Positions 15,890 to 24,381 of a DNA stretch of 34,240 nucleotides are shown in pieces. The stretch spans positions 1 through 34,240 of the forward strand of contig CADADP010000034.1 in the NCBI GenBank assembly GCA_902786725.1. Direction: 5' to 3'. Under the pieces are notes generated by a model. The model made no database searches. It was not told the origin of the DNA and worked only from the letters and a program-made list of their open reading frames with translations. A program made the translations under genes and the position numbers. Each line of letters starts with the position of its first letter. Position 1 is the stretch's first letter. Source of the DNA: an uncultured Bacteroidales bacterium. GTDB taxonomy: Bacteria; Bacteroidota; Bacteroidia; Bacteroidales; Muribaculaceae.

Positions 15890-17470
15890 ATGATGGACCG
15901 TGAGGCACTACATAGGATTAAGGCGAGGCTGGCGCAGCGGTTAGCTGGGCTGAGAGTTGTGGTCTGTTTTGCGTTTGTTATGGCTTTAGCGATGGCGACG
16001 GGATGTGGCTCGGGGCAGAGCGATTGTGTGACGCTTGATGGAGTGACTTATGAGGTGAAGGGTGATGTGGCTGTGGTGACCGGTTGTGACGGTAGTGCCA
16101 AGGCTGTGGAGATTAGGGATAGTGTGGCTGTGGGTGGCAAACGCTATGTGGTGGCGGTGATTGGCGCGCATTCGTTTAGGGGCTTGAAAGTGGAGCGAAT
16201 AGTGATTCCGAACTCGGTGCGACTGATTGAGGAATGCGCTTTTGCCGACTGCGCCAAGTTGGGTGCGGTGGAGATAAGCGATTCGGTGCGCGAGATTATT
16301 AATGGCGCTTTTGCCAACTGTGTCGGTTTACGTAAGATACGTCTTCCGGTAAGGTTGAAAGAGATAGAGAACAACACGTTTATGGGTTGCACGGCTCTGC
16401 GCGAGGTGGAGATGAATGACAGGCTGGAGATTATAGGAGAAAGAGCGTTTAAGGGTTGTGAGAGTCTGGAGAAGATACGCGTGAGCCGTAGAGTGGCATA
16501 TATTAAGAATGAGGCATTTAGCGACTGCGTGAAGTTGAAGGAGATTATTATGGATGACAGGCTGACGATGCTGGGCAAGGATGTGTTTGCGGGGACGGCG
16601 TGGCACAAAGATGCCGTTGATGGGCTGTTGTATGTGGGCAAGATTCTGTATGGTTACAAGGGAGAGAAGCCGAAGGGGGTGCTGCGTGTGGCTGATGGCA
16701 CTCGCGGGATTGGCGCGGTGGCGTTTGAGGACTGCGATGAGTTGACGCGTGTGGTGTTTCCGGAGACGCTCCGTTACTTGGGAGATTACTCATTTAGAGG
16801 TTGCACGGGTTTGACTGAGATTAGTACGCCCGAAAATATGAGGGAGATAGGCTATGGCGTGTTTGAGCGGTGCGCAAATCTGGAGCGCGTGAAGCTGGGC
16901 AGGAATATGCGCAAGGTGGAGGTGTATGCTTTTAGAGGTTGCGTGAGATTGAAGGAGGTGAAATGGCCACCGCTGCTGAAGCGTGTGTATGACTTCACGT
17001 TTATGGATTGCGTGGGGCTGGAGAAGGTGGAGCTAAGTGGAGACTCTCTGGAGCGGATAGGCGACTTGGCGTTTGAGCGATGTGTGAATCTGAGGCGTAT
17101 AGAATTGCCGCGGACTGTGAAGTTGATAGGAAATCGTGCGTTTCAGGAAAGCGGATTGAGAGAGATAGTGATGAGTGACGGGCTGGAGAAGATTGGAGAC
17201 TGCGCATTCAGTGACTGCGTCGGGCTTGAATCGGTGAATATACCTGACGGAGTGAGAGAGATAGGAATCTGGGCTTTTTCGGGTTGCGTTGGTCTGAGGC
17301 GGATACGTATCGGGAAGGGAGTGAGACGCATAGGAGACCGTGCGTTTTACGGTTGCTCCGGGCTTAAAGTGATAGACTGCAGGATAGATGATGCATCGGG
17401 AGTGGAGTTGGGACGCGATGTGCTTAAGGGTGTGAGTAAGGGATGTGAGGTGCGTGGATGGGTGGAATGA
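15890..17470 (+). CDS. BspA-type leucine-rich repeat lipoprotein
   Basis: A 526-aa protein. Residues 21-39 form a hydrophobic signal ending in MATGC, giving a probable lipidated Cys39, so it is likely anchored in an envelope membrane. From about residue 75 to 500 it consists of tandem LRR_5 (BspA/TpLRR) repeats of about 23 residues, with the pattern 'V-x-x-IG-x-x-AF-x-x-C-x-x-L-x-x-I-x-x-P'. One spacer of about 35 residues (about 235-270, AWHKDAVDGLLYVGKILYGY) interrupts the series, as often seen in this family. Such proteins in Bacteroidales and Treponema bind host proteins or other cells, but the ligand here is unknown. It is a single gene facing the B3/B4 gene with 33 bp between the stops. 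Two ATG codons occur in tandem at 15890 and 15893; either would serve. Confidence 0.9.
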   Translation: MMDREALHRIKARLAQRLAGLRVVVCFAFVMALAMATGCGSGQSDCVTLDGVTYEVKGDVAVVTGCDGSAKAVEIRDSVAVGGKRYVVAVIGAHSFRGLKVERIVIPNSVRLIEECAFADCAKLGAVEISDSVREIINGAFANCVGLRKIRLPVRLKEIENNTFMGCTALREVEMNDRLEIIGERAFKGCESLEKIRVSRRVAYIKNEAFSDCVKLKEIIMDDRLTMLGKDVFAGTAWHKDAVDGLLYVGKILYGYKGEKPKGVLRVADGTRGIGAVAFEDCDELTRVVFPETLRYLGDYSFRGCTGLTEISTPENMREIGYGVFERCANLERVKLGRNMRKVEVYAFRGCVRLKEVKWPPLLKRVYDFTFMDCVGLEKVELSGDSLERIGDLAFERCVNLRRIELPRTVKLIGNRAFQESGLREIVMSDGLEKIGDCAFSDCVGLESVNIPDGVREIGIWAFSGCVGLRRIRIGKGVRRIGDRAFYGCSGLKVIDCRIDDASGVELGRDVLKGVSKGCEVRGWVE

Positions 17471-17503
17471 GGCCGATGGGGCTTATAGGTGGAATGGGAC
17501 GGA

Positions 17504-18175
17504 TTAGGGGGTGATGATGCGTGATTGTATGGATGAGGGTGCGGCGTATTGGTGTAGGAGTTGGAGCGTCCAATCGAGGGCTTCGGTGAGCGGCATTTCG
17601 GGTGCGAAAGCGTTGATACAGATTTGGATGTGTGTGGTTTGAGGTGTGATTTTTGTTCGTTCCTCATCGCTTGTGGGGGTGGCGACCGGTCCTTGCGCGT
17701 CGCGATAGACCGGCATGCCTTGTATGTTGAGCAATCCGCGGCCGATGCCGTGGTAGATTTCGTCTTTCTCCCCTACTCCCATAGTGAGCGTGTCGCCCAC
17801 GAGTCGGTCGGCATCGAGTCCGCTAATGGGGTATCCGCTACCCATTGAGACGAGGTTGATGAGGTCGATGAGCGTGGTGAGGCGATAGAGTCCGAGTCCG
17901 CGGATAACTCTTCGGCAGAGGGCTTCGCTGGCAACGCGATAGCGTCCCGGGTCTTTGCCGAGAGCACGATAAAGCCGTCGAGTGGCGGCTATGGCGGGGC
18001 GTGAGTTGATTTCGAGAATTTGGTATGACGAAGAGATGCGCTCGGCCTCGGTGAGAATTTCTTGCCAAAGTTCGGGAGGCGTGGGAGTGTTAGTGACACG
18101 CGCGCGAATAACGGCCACTTGCATATCGGGGCAAAGGGCGGCTATACGCGGCTGGATGATAATTTCGGGGTTCAT
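17504..18175 (-). CDS. B3/B4 domain protein (PheRS beta editing-like)
   Basis: A 223-aa stand-alone protein of the B3/B4 fold, the domain that in phenylalanyl-tRNA synthetase beta hydrolyses mischarged tyrosyl-tRNA. Typical features are RPAIAATRRLYRALGKDPGRYR (with R-x-x-Y-R-x-x-G-x-D), LGLYRLTTLIDLINLVSM, the GLDADRL segment and the later GEVIYH-like region EIYHGIG. Free B3/B4 proteins are thought to proof-read aminoacyl-tRNAs or bind small molecules, but their substrates are mostly unproven. I chose the ATG at 18175 (MNPEI), because the longer frame starting at 18205 adds ten residues that overlap the upstream region. It converges with the LRR gene. No terminator is evident in the 33 bp between them. 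Confidence 0.82.
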   Translation of the reverse strand: MNPEIIIQPRIAALCPDMQVAVIRARVTNTPTPPELWQEILTEAERISSSYQILEINSRPAIAATRRLYRALGKDPGRYRVASEALCRRVIRGLGLYRLTTLIDLINLVSMGSGYPISGLDADRLVGDTLTMGVGEKDEIYHGIGRGLLNIQGMPVYRDAQGPVATPTSDEERTKITPQTTHIQICINAFAPEMPLTEALDWTLQLLHQYAAPSSIQSRIITP

Positions 18176-18262
18176 AATAGATGAAAGTTGTAAAAATATG
18201 TACAAAATTAGGGTTTTGCTGTGTAAAAATCAAGTAAAAGGGTGGAGTTTCGGGCAAAATGG

Positions 18263-18293
18263 TTGTGTATGAGCGTGAAAATGCGTAAATTTG
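18263..18293 (+). promoter_or_regulatory. Full promoter of mtnN-luxS
   Basis: TTG at 18263-18265 and TAAATTTG at 18286-18293 are 20 bp apart, an exact Bacteroidetes-type promoter. The leader to the ATG at 18333 would be about 33 nt, too short for a SAM or SAH riboswitch. Confidence 0.72.
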
Positions 18294-18332
18294 CAAGTTA
18301 AAAGAAGATAAACAATAAAAAATACTGAGATA

Positions 18333-19016
18333 ATGGTTATAGGAATAATAGCGGCGATGGACAAGGAGCTGGAGCTCTTGAAGCCGATGCTAAAAGACGT
18401 GCGAGAGGAAGAGAAAGACGGTTATAGTTTTTTTATAGGCACTACGGGCGCTCACACGATAGTGGCGATGAAGTGTGGCATAGGCAAGGTGAATGCCGCA
18501 CTCGGCACGATGACGCTGATACGCGAGGCACATCCCGGGCTGGTGATAAACTCGGGTGTAGCCGGCGGAGGCGACAGCAATGTGAAGGTGAATGATGTGG
18601 TAGTGGGAGAAGAGGTGGCTTATCACGACGTGTGGTGCGGTCCGGAGAATCAGTGGGGAGCTGTGCAAGGTTTGCCGCTTCACTATGAGGGAGCCTACGA
18701 TGTGTTGCAACTGATACCTGAGCGTGACGACATAAAGCGAGGACTGATTTGCACAGGAGACCAGTTTATAGGAAGCCGCGAGCAGCTTGAAGATGTGAAG
18801 CGGCGTTTCCCGACGGTGCTGGCCGTGGATATGGAGAGCGCGGCAATAGCACAGGTGTGCTACTTGCGTGGAGTGCCGATGGTGAGTCTGCGTGTGATAA
18901 GCGACTCGCCGTGGAGCGAGAAAGACAACACTGAGGAGTATATTGACTTCTGGCAGTCGGCGCCGAAGCATACTTTCGGAATTGTGAAAGAGATAATCAC
19001 CGGATTGCGTGATTAA
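18333..19016 (+). CDS. mtnN: 5'-methylthioadenosine/S-adenosylhomocysteine nucleosidase
   Basis: A 227-aa Pfs/MtnN enzyme that removes adenine from S-adenosylhomocysteine and methylthioadenosine, giving S-ribosylhomocysteine and methylthioribose. The catalytic Glu12 is in AAMDKELE, the nucleoside-phosphorylase-fold loop INSGVAGG is at 72-79, the ribose-binding DMESAA carries Glu168, and the proton donor Asp191 is in VISDSPW. Its product is the substrate of LuxS, encoded 17 bp downstream, so the pair forms a complete two-step route to homocysteine and the AI-2 precursor. It is the first gene after the promoter at 18263-18293. It shows heavy use of ATA for isoleucine, like its plus-strand neighbours. 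Confidence 0.95.
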   Translation: MVIGIIAAMDKELELLKPMLKDVREEEKDGYSFFIGTTGAHTIVAMKCGIGKVNAALGTMTLIREAHPGLVINSGVAGGGDSNVKVNDVVVGEEVAYHDVWCGPENQWGAVQGLPLHYEGAYDVLQLIPERDDIKRGLICTGDQFIGSREQLEDVKRRFPTVLAVDMESAAIAQVCYLRGVPMVSLRVISDSPWSEKDNTEEYIDFWQSAPKHTFGIVKEIITGLRD

Positions 19017-19033
19017 CAGATCTGATAATAACG

Positions 19034-19531
19034 ATGATAGAGAAAAATAAGATAGATTATAACAAGCTGCAGCGAGGTATCTACGTGAGAGAGAAGAGGG
19101 ATGTGGGCGGCAGTGTGATAACGATGTTTGACATCAGGATGAAGTTGCCCAACCGCGAGCCGGCGATGAGCCAGCAGGCGCTTCACACGATAGAGCACTT
19201 GGGGTTGGCATTTCTGCGCAATCACGCGGAATGGGGCAATCGAGTTATCTACTGGGGCCCGATGGGCTGCTGCACGGGCAACCACCTGCTACTGGAAGGA
19301 GACCTGGAGAGCCGCGACATTGCCGAGCTGATGCGCGAGACATTCGGCCACATAGCAGAGTATGAGGGGGATATTCCTCACGCCACAGCGAGTGAGTGCG
19401 CGAACTATATGCTGCATAACCTGGCGATGGCTAAGTGGGAATCGAGGAAATACCTGGTGGAGGTGCTAAATGAGTTAAAAGAAGAGAACATGAGCTATCC
19501 ACTGCGAGAAGTGGAAGAATATGGGCTATAG
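19034..19531 (+). CDS. luxS: S-ribosylhomocysteine lyase
   Basis: A 165-aa LuxS enzyme. It cleaves S-ribosylhomocysteine to homocysteine and 4,5-dihydroxy-2,3-pentanedione, which cyclises to autoinducer-2. The metal ligands are His51 and His55 in HTIEHL and Cys122 in ASECANY; the catalytic cysteine is in GPMGCCTG (Cys79), where the common form reads GCRTG or GCQTG. Length is normal. It is 17 bp after mtnN, consistent with an operon. An AraC-type regulator follows 130 bp later, but there is no direct evidence that it controls this operon. The intergenic 19532-19661 shows no clear terminator. Confidence 0.96.
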   Translation: MIEKNKIDYNKLQRGIYVREKRDVGGSVITMFDIRMKLPNREPAMSQQALHTIEHLGLAFLRNHAEWGNRVIYWGPMGCCTGNHLLLEGDLESRDIAELMRETFGHIAEYEGDIPHATASECANYMLHNLAMAKWESRKYLVEVLNELKEENMSYPLREVEEYGL

Positions 19532-19661
19532 GAGTGTTCTAACGAATTAACAAAAAGATTAAGAAGGGTTCTTGGCTGATTATGTTTTCTATCGGCAACA
19601 GCTTGATATAAATTAAAATCATAGCAAGCTAATTTACAGGACCTATGGATAAAACAACGAG

Positions 19662-20534
19662 ATGAAGAAACCGCCATTGAAGATAGACCAAGGGAAGAAG
19701 TTGCCGCAGTTTGACATGCCTGTGGATTTCCTTGTGTATGATGATATTACAGCGAACATACTACGATATTACACGGCGTTTCCGTGTAAGATAGACGCTT
19801 GCGTTCTATGCTACGTGGAGCGCGGCAGCCTGAAGGCGTCGGTGAACTTGTGGGACTTTGAGGTGAAGGCCCACGACTTCGCTATAGTGCTTGCCGGGAG
19901 TTTTTTCCAGATACATGAAGTGAGCGATGACCTGAAGGTGGGTTTCTGCGGGTTCTCGTCGTCGTTTCTGAAGCGCATCAATTACTGGAAACTGATGTCG
20001 GGGATAATCCCTGAGGTGGTGAAGAAGCCATTCTTCACGTTGCCGACCGAGATGGGCGAGATATACGCGAACATGTTCAGTATGCTGACGTCGGCAAGCA
20101 TTATGCCGAAGATATTCATGAGCGAGGGCATAGCAAAGAGCATTATGGGCATGATTGTGGAGAGCCTGGGTAACGCGCTGAAAGAAGGCGTGATAGCGAG
20201 TGAGCGTCACTCGTCGCGCGAGTTGCAGGTGGCAGGAGAGTTTATGCAGCTGGCCTATAGCAACTATCGCGAGGAGCACAAGATAACGTTCTACGCCAAC
20301 GAGGCCAACCTGACACTATCTCACTTTTGCAATGTGATAAACAACGCTACGGGAATGACACCGCAGGAGATAATAAAGAACTTGATAATAATGGACGCGA
20401 AGTCGCAACTTAAAGGCACGAGCGACAGTGTGGCAAAGATAGCAGGTTCGCTGGGATTTGGCACGGCTACGACGTTTAACCGTTATTTCAAGACATATAC
20501 AGGGATGACACCGCTGGAGTATCGCGCGAGTTAG
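19662..20534 (+). CDS. AraC family transcriptional regulator
   Basis: A 290-aa DNA-binding protein. The N-terminal 180 residues form a ligand-binding cupin-like sensor part (KIDACVLCYVERGSL, then DFEVKAHDFAIVLAGSFFQIHEVSDD). The C-terminal 100 residues contain two helix-turn-helix units of the AraC/XylS type, ending in VAKIAGSLGFGTATTFNRYFKTYTGMTPLEYR, which carries the family signature. The signal sensed is unknown. It lies between luxS and fbp on the same strand, 54 bp before fbp, so it may act on the carbohydrate genes that follow; this is inference only. No membrane segments are seen, so it is cytoplasmic. Confidence 0.9.
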   Translation: MKKPPLKIDQGKKLPQFDMPVDFLVYDDITANILRYYTAFPCKIDACVLCYVERGSLKASVNLWDFEVKAHDFAIVLAGSFFQIHEVSDDLKVGFCGFSSSFLKRINYWKLMSGIIPEVVKKPFFTLPTEMGEIYANMFSMLTSASIMPKIFMSEGIAKSIMGMIVESLGNALKEGVIASERHSSRELQVAGEFMQLAYSNYREEHKITFYANEANLTLSHFCNVINNATGMTPQEIIKNLIIMDAKSQLKGTSDSVAKIAGSLGFGTATTFNRYFKTYTGMTPLEYRAS

Positions 20535-20588
20535 TGAGCGATATGCGGTGCGGACAAGGATAAGAGTAAGAATAGAGGAGAATGAAAG

Positions 20589-22598
20589 ATGGAAACGATA
20601 ACGAAAGAAGAGCTTAAATACCTGAATCTGCTGAGCCGGAACTTTCCAGACATAGCGACGGCGAGCACTGAGATAATAAATCTGGAGGCGATTCTGAATC
20701 TGCCCAAGGGCACGGAGCATTTCTTGGCCGACCTGCACGGGGAGTATGAGGCGTTTCAGCACGTGTTGCGCAACGCGTCGGGAACGCTGAAGCGCAAGGT
20801 GAGGGAGATATTCAACGAGACGCTGGGCATACGCGAGCAGAAAGAGTTGTGTACCCTACTCTACTATCCCGAGCAGAAGTTGGAACTGGTGAAGCAAGAG
20901 ATAGACGACCGCGAGGAGATGCGCGACTGGTATTTTGTGACGATAAACAGGCTGGTGCGCGTGTGCCGCGACGTGTCGTCGAAATACACGCGCTCGAAGG
21001 TGCACAAGGCGTTGCCCGACGACTTTTCGTATATTATACAGGAGTTGCTGCACGAGAGCACATCTGACCCGAACAAGCAGGCCTACGTGGATGTGATAGT
21101 GCGTACGATAATCAGCACGGGCCGCGCCGACGACTTTATAGTGGCGCTGGCGACGGTGATACAACAGCTGACGATAGACAGGCTTCACATACTGGGCGAC
21201 GTGTTTGACCGCGGTCAGAGTCCCGACAAGATAATGGACCTGCTATGCGGGTATCACAACTTTGACATCCAGTGGGGCAACCACGACATTCTGTGGATGG
21301 GAGCTGCGAGTGGCAACGACTGCTGCATAGCCAACGTGATAAGAATAGCTATGCGCTATGGTAACCAGAGTGTGCTGGAGGACGGTTACGGGATTAACCT
21401 GCTACCGCTGGCAACGTTTGCGATGGACTGCTATGGCGACGACCCGTGCGAGCGTTTCCAGCCATCGATACTTAACGAGCCGTCGGGAGAAAATGGGCAC
21501 TCGGCTGTGCAACTGATAGCGCAGATGCATAAGGCGATAAGCATCATCCAGTTTAAGCTGGAGGCGGCTACGATAGAGCGCCGTCCGGAGTTTGCCATGG
21601 CCGACCGTATGCTCCTGGGTAAGGTGGATTGCGAGCGCGGAGTGCTGGTGATGAACGGCAAGGAATATGAGATGACCGACCGCAACTTCCCCACGGTGGA
21701 CGCGAGCGACCCATACAAGCTGACCGAGGAGGAAGAACTTGTGGTGATGAAACTGCACAAGTCGTTTGTGGGCTCGGAGAAGTTGCGTAAGCACATGGAA
21801 TGTCTGTTCCGCAACGGATGTATTTATAAGGTGGTGAACGGCAACCTGCTGTTCCACGCGTCGATACCGATGAATGCCGACGGGACACTGAAGGAAGTGG
21901 AGTTGCGTGGCAAGAAATATAAGGGCGAGAGTCTGCTGAAGAAGGCCGGCGCCTTGATACGTGAGGCGTACTATGGCGGTGATGACGAGGAGGAGGTTTC
22001 GTTTGCCCGCGACTATGTGTGGTATATGTGGTGCGGAAAAGACTCGCCGTCGTTCGACAAAGACAAGATGGCCACGTTTGAGCGCTATTTCTTGAAAGAC
22101 AAGGAGACCTACAAGGAGGAAAAGGGCTATTACTACACGCTGCGCAACGAGGAAGAAGTGTGCGACATGATTCTGGACGAGTTCAACGTGAAGGGTCAGT
22201 ACCGACACATCATAAACGGCCATATTCCCGTGAAGACCTTGAAGGGTGAAAATCCTGTGAAGGCTAACGGGAAGATGATGGTGATAGACGGCGGATTCTC
22301 GAAGGCGTACCAGCCCGAGACCGGCATAGCCGGCTACACGCTGGTGTATCATTCACGCGGTTTTCAGTTGGTTCAGCATGAGCCGTTCACGTCGATAACG
22401 CAGGCTGTGGAGGAGGGAATAGACATCAAATCCACGTATCAGCTTGTGGAGATGACCAACCACCGAATGATGGTGAAGGACACCGACATGGGCGAGGAGC
22501 TACGCAGCCAGATAGAGGACTTGAAGAAATTGCTGAACGCATACCGAACGGGGCTACTTAACGAGAGCAAATGGCGTCCGATAACCAACAAGCGGTAG
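20589..22598 (+). CDS. fbp: Fructose-1,6-bisphosphatase, class III
   Basis: A 669-aa class III (Firmicutes/Bacteroidetes-type) fructose-bisphosphatase, which dephosphorylates fructose 1,6-bisphosphate to fructose 6-phosphate in gluconeogenesis. It belongs to the calcineurin-like metallophosphatases: FLADLHGEYEAF (about 45), GDVFDRGQSPDKIMD (about 203), GNHDILWMGAASGNDC (about 230), and the C-terminal INGHIPVKT and VIDGGFSKAYQ hold metal-binding and catalytic residues. Length fits this class. AGGAG about 10 bp upstream of the ATG at 20589 is a usable ribosome site. It is followed at 70 bp by the GH13 lipoprotein gene and probably co-transcribed with it. Confidence 0.95.
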   Translation: METITKEELKYLNLLSRNFPDIATASTEIINLEAILNLPKGTEHFLADLHGEYEAFQHVLRNASGTLKRKVREIFNETLGIREQKELCTLLYYPEQKLELVKQEIDDREEMRDWYFVTINRLVRVCRDVSSKYTRSKVHKALPDDFSYIIQELLHESTSDPNKQAYVDVIVRTIISTGRADDFIVALATVIQQLTIDRLHILGDVFDRGQSPDKIMDLLCGYHNFDIQWGNHDILWMGAASGNDCCIANVIRIAMRYGNQSVLEDGYGINLLPLATFAMDCYGDDPCERFQPSILNEPSGENGHSAVQLIAQMHKAISIIQFKLEAATIERRPEFAMADRMLLGKVDCERGVLVMNGKEYEMTDRNFPTVDASDPYKLTEEEELVVMKLHKSFVGSEKLRKHMECLFRNGCIYKVVNGNLLFHASIPMNADGTLKEVELRGKKYKGESLLKKAGALIREAYYGGDDEEEVSFARDYVWYMWCGKDSPSFDKDKMATFERYFLKDKETYKEEKGYYYTLRNEEEVCDMILDEFNVKGQYRHIINGHIPVKTLKGENPVKANGKMMVIDGGFSKAYQPETGIAGYTLVYHSRGFQLVQHEPFTSITQAVEEGIDIKSTYQLVEMTNHRMMVKDTDMGEELRSQIEDLKKLLNAYRTGLLNESKWRPITNKR

Positions 22599-22668
22599 GT
22601 GCGACAGGAAGTCGGAGGATGATGGCTGAAAAGGAGAAATATTAACTTAAATAAAGAGATAAAGACCC

Positions 22669-24000
22669 ATGAAAAGACTAATGTTGATGATGGGCGTGCT
22701 GGCACTGCTGGTGTCGTGCAAGCCCGGAGGCGAGAGCCAAAAAGTAGAGAAATTCGAGATGCCCGCAGTGGAAGACGTGGCAATGTACCAAGTGAATCCG
22801 CGAGTGTTTGCACCGGAGAAGTCGCTGAATGCCGTTGCGGCCCGGATTGACTCGATTAAAGACCTGGGTGTGAACGTGGTATGGGTGATGCCGATATACC
22901 CGATAGGCAAGATAAAGAGTAAGAACTCGCCCTACAGTATAAGCGACTACAAGGCAATAGCGCCCGAGTTTGGAACGATAGAAGACTTTAAGAACCTGGC
23001 CAAGGTGTGTCATGAGCATGGAATGGGCATAATTCTGGACTGGGTTGCCAATCACACGGCATGGGATCATGTGTGGGTTAAAGACCACCCGGAATGGTAC
23101 ACCCATGACGAGAAAGCCGACACGATAGTGTTTCCGGCGGGCACCGACTGGTATGACGTCGCAGACCTGAACTACGACAATAAGGAGATGCGCGCCGCGA
23201 TGATAGACGCGATGAAGTTCTGGGTGACCGAGGTGGGCCTTGACGGTTTCCGCTGTGACGTGGCCGATGGAGTGCCGGCCGACTTCTGGAAAGAAGCCAT
23301 AGACGAGTTGCGTGCCGCAGCCGGAGAGCGTAAGCTGCTGATGCTTGCCGAGGGTAACCGAGTGGATAACTTTACGGTGGGCGGATTCGACATGAACTAC
23401 GCGTGGGACTACAAGAACGCGCTGGTGAAGGTGTGGGAAGGCGCCGCGGCAGAGACGCTGATATCGGCCGACACGGCAGAGTACGCCAAATTGCCGGCCG
23501 GGAAGATGAAACTGCGTTTCACCACGAACCACGACCACTCGACGGAGGCCGTTCCGTGTGTTCAATTCGGCAATGACCAGGGTGCACTTGCGGCGCTTGT
23601 GGCGACTATATTTCCTCATGGCGGAGCACTGATTTACGGTTCACAGGAAGTGGGTTATCCTGAGACAATCAACTTCTTCAAGTATGTGCCCGTGGACTGG
23701 AGCGCTAAGCCGGGCGTGCGAGCTGAGCACAAGAATCTGATAGGTCTTTATAACGAGTATCCCGCTCTGCGCAAGGGCAAGCTGACGGCCTACGGAGACA
23801 AAGACGTGTTGCTGTTTGAGAAGAGTCTGGACGACGAAAGTTTTCTTGTGGCGGTGAACGTGAGAAATGAGGCGAAGAGCGTGCCTACTCCCGAATCGTG
23901 GAAAAGCGTGAAAGTGAAGAACGTGGATAAAAACGAAGATATTACGCTAAAGGAGACACTGGAGCTTGCTCCATATCAATACTTAATACTGAAGAAATAA
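22669..24000 (+). CDS. GH13 alpha-amylase family lipoprotein
   Basis: A 443-aa glycoside hydrolase of family 13. The signal MKRLMLMMGVLALLVSC has a lipobox with Cys17, so it is membrane-anchored in the periplasm or at the surface. The (beta/alpha)8 motifs are visible: GIILDWVANH (120-129), DGFRCDVAD with nucleophile Asp197, LLMLAEGN with acid/base Glu228, and TTNHDHS with Asp289. A small beta domain follows at the end (about 365-443). It should cleave or transfer alpha-glucosyl bonds in starch- or glycogen-like substrates; exact specificity is unclear. There is no SusC/SusD pair nearby, so it is not part of a classical polysaccharide utilisation locus. The stop overlaps the start of the next gene by one base. 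Confidence 0.93.
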   Translation: MKRLMLMMGVLALLVSCKPGGESQKVEKFEMPAVEDVAMYQVNPRVFAPEKSLNAVAARIDSIKDLGVNVVWVMPIYPIGKIKSKNSPYSISDYKAIAPEFGTIEDFKNLAKVCHEHGMGIILDWVANHTAWDHVWVKDHPEWYTHDEKADTIVFPAGTDWYDVADLNYDNKEMRAAMIDAMKFWVTEVGLDGFRCDVADGVPADFWKEAIDELRAAAGERKLLMLAEGNRVDNFTVGGFDMNYAWDYKNALVKVWEGAAAETLISADTAEYAKLPAGKMKLRFTTNHDHSTEAVPCVQFGNDQGALAALVATIFPHGGALIYGSQEVGYPETINFFKYVPVDWSAKPGVRAEHKNLIGLYNEYPALRKGKLTAYGDKDVLLFEKSLDDESFLVAVNVRNEAKSVPTPESWKSVKVKNVDKNEDITLKETLELAPYQYLILKK

Positions 24001-24251
24001 TGGCAATACAACACACTTACTACACTAAGGGCACATGCTCAACGCAAATAGACGTGGAGGTGGATGAAAACGACGTTATAACCCGTGTGGAATTTACCGG
24101 CGGGTGCAACGGCAATCTGCAAGGAATCTCACGATTGGTGAAGGGTATGAAACGCGAAGAAGCGATCTCGCGGCTGGAAGGCATCAGATGCGGGATGAAG
24201 ACGACGTCGTGTCCCGACCAGCTGTCGCGAGCGCTGCGTGAGATGGCGTGA
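24000..24251 (+). CDS. TSCPD domain protein
   Basis: An 83-aa protein consisting of a single TSCPD domain; the family-naming motif is near the end as TTSCPDQLSRALREM. Conserved Cys residues at CST, GGCNGN, GIRCG and TSCPD suggest a metal or nucleotide site, known otherwise as a C-terminal part of some ribonucleotide reductases. The free-standing form has no established function. Its ATG overlaps the TAA of the amylase gene by one base (TAATG), so translation is probably coupled. The unit ends at the terminator at 24300-24338. Confidence 0.85.
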   Translation: MAIQHTYYTKGTCSTQIDVEVDENDVITRVEFTGGCNGNLQGISRLVKGMKREEAISRLEGIRCGMKTTSCPDQLSRALREMA

Positions 24252-24299
24252 GACTGTATCTTACCGCTCACCGGAATGATATAAGATAGAGATTGATAG

Positions 24300-24338
24300 G
24301 ACCTATAGGGCTGTAGAAGACTTATAGGTCTTTCTCTT
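24300..24338 (+). terminator. Terminator after the TSCPD gene
   Basis: GACCTATA (24300-24307) pairs perfectly with TATAGGTC (24323-24330), followed by TTTCTCTT. It ends the fbp-amylase-TSCPD unit 50 bp after the stop codon. On the other strand no U-run follows, so it is not clearly shared with the convergent AlbA_2-type gene. Confidence 0.65.
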
Positions 24339-24381
24339 GTGGCTTATGGTGCGGGGTAAGAGGTGCAGTTGGTGGGAAGGG

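Noticed and set aside
21402-22352. 316-aa open frame on the minus strand opposite fbp
   Set aside because: Antisense to a fully conserved enzyme; composition is His/Leu/Val-rich with no domain.
22678-23619. 313-aa open frame opposite the GH13 gene
   Set aside because: Antisense to a gene with all catalytic motifs present.
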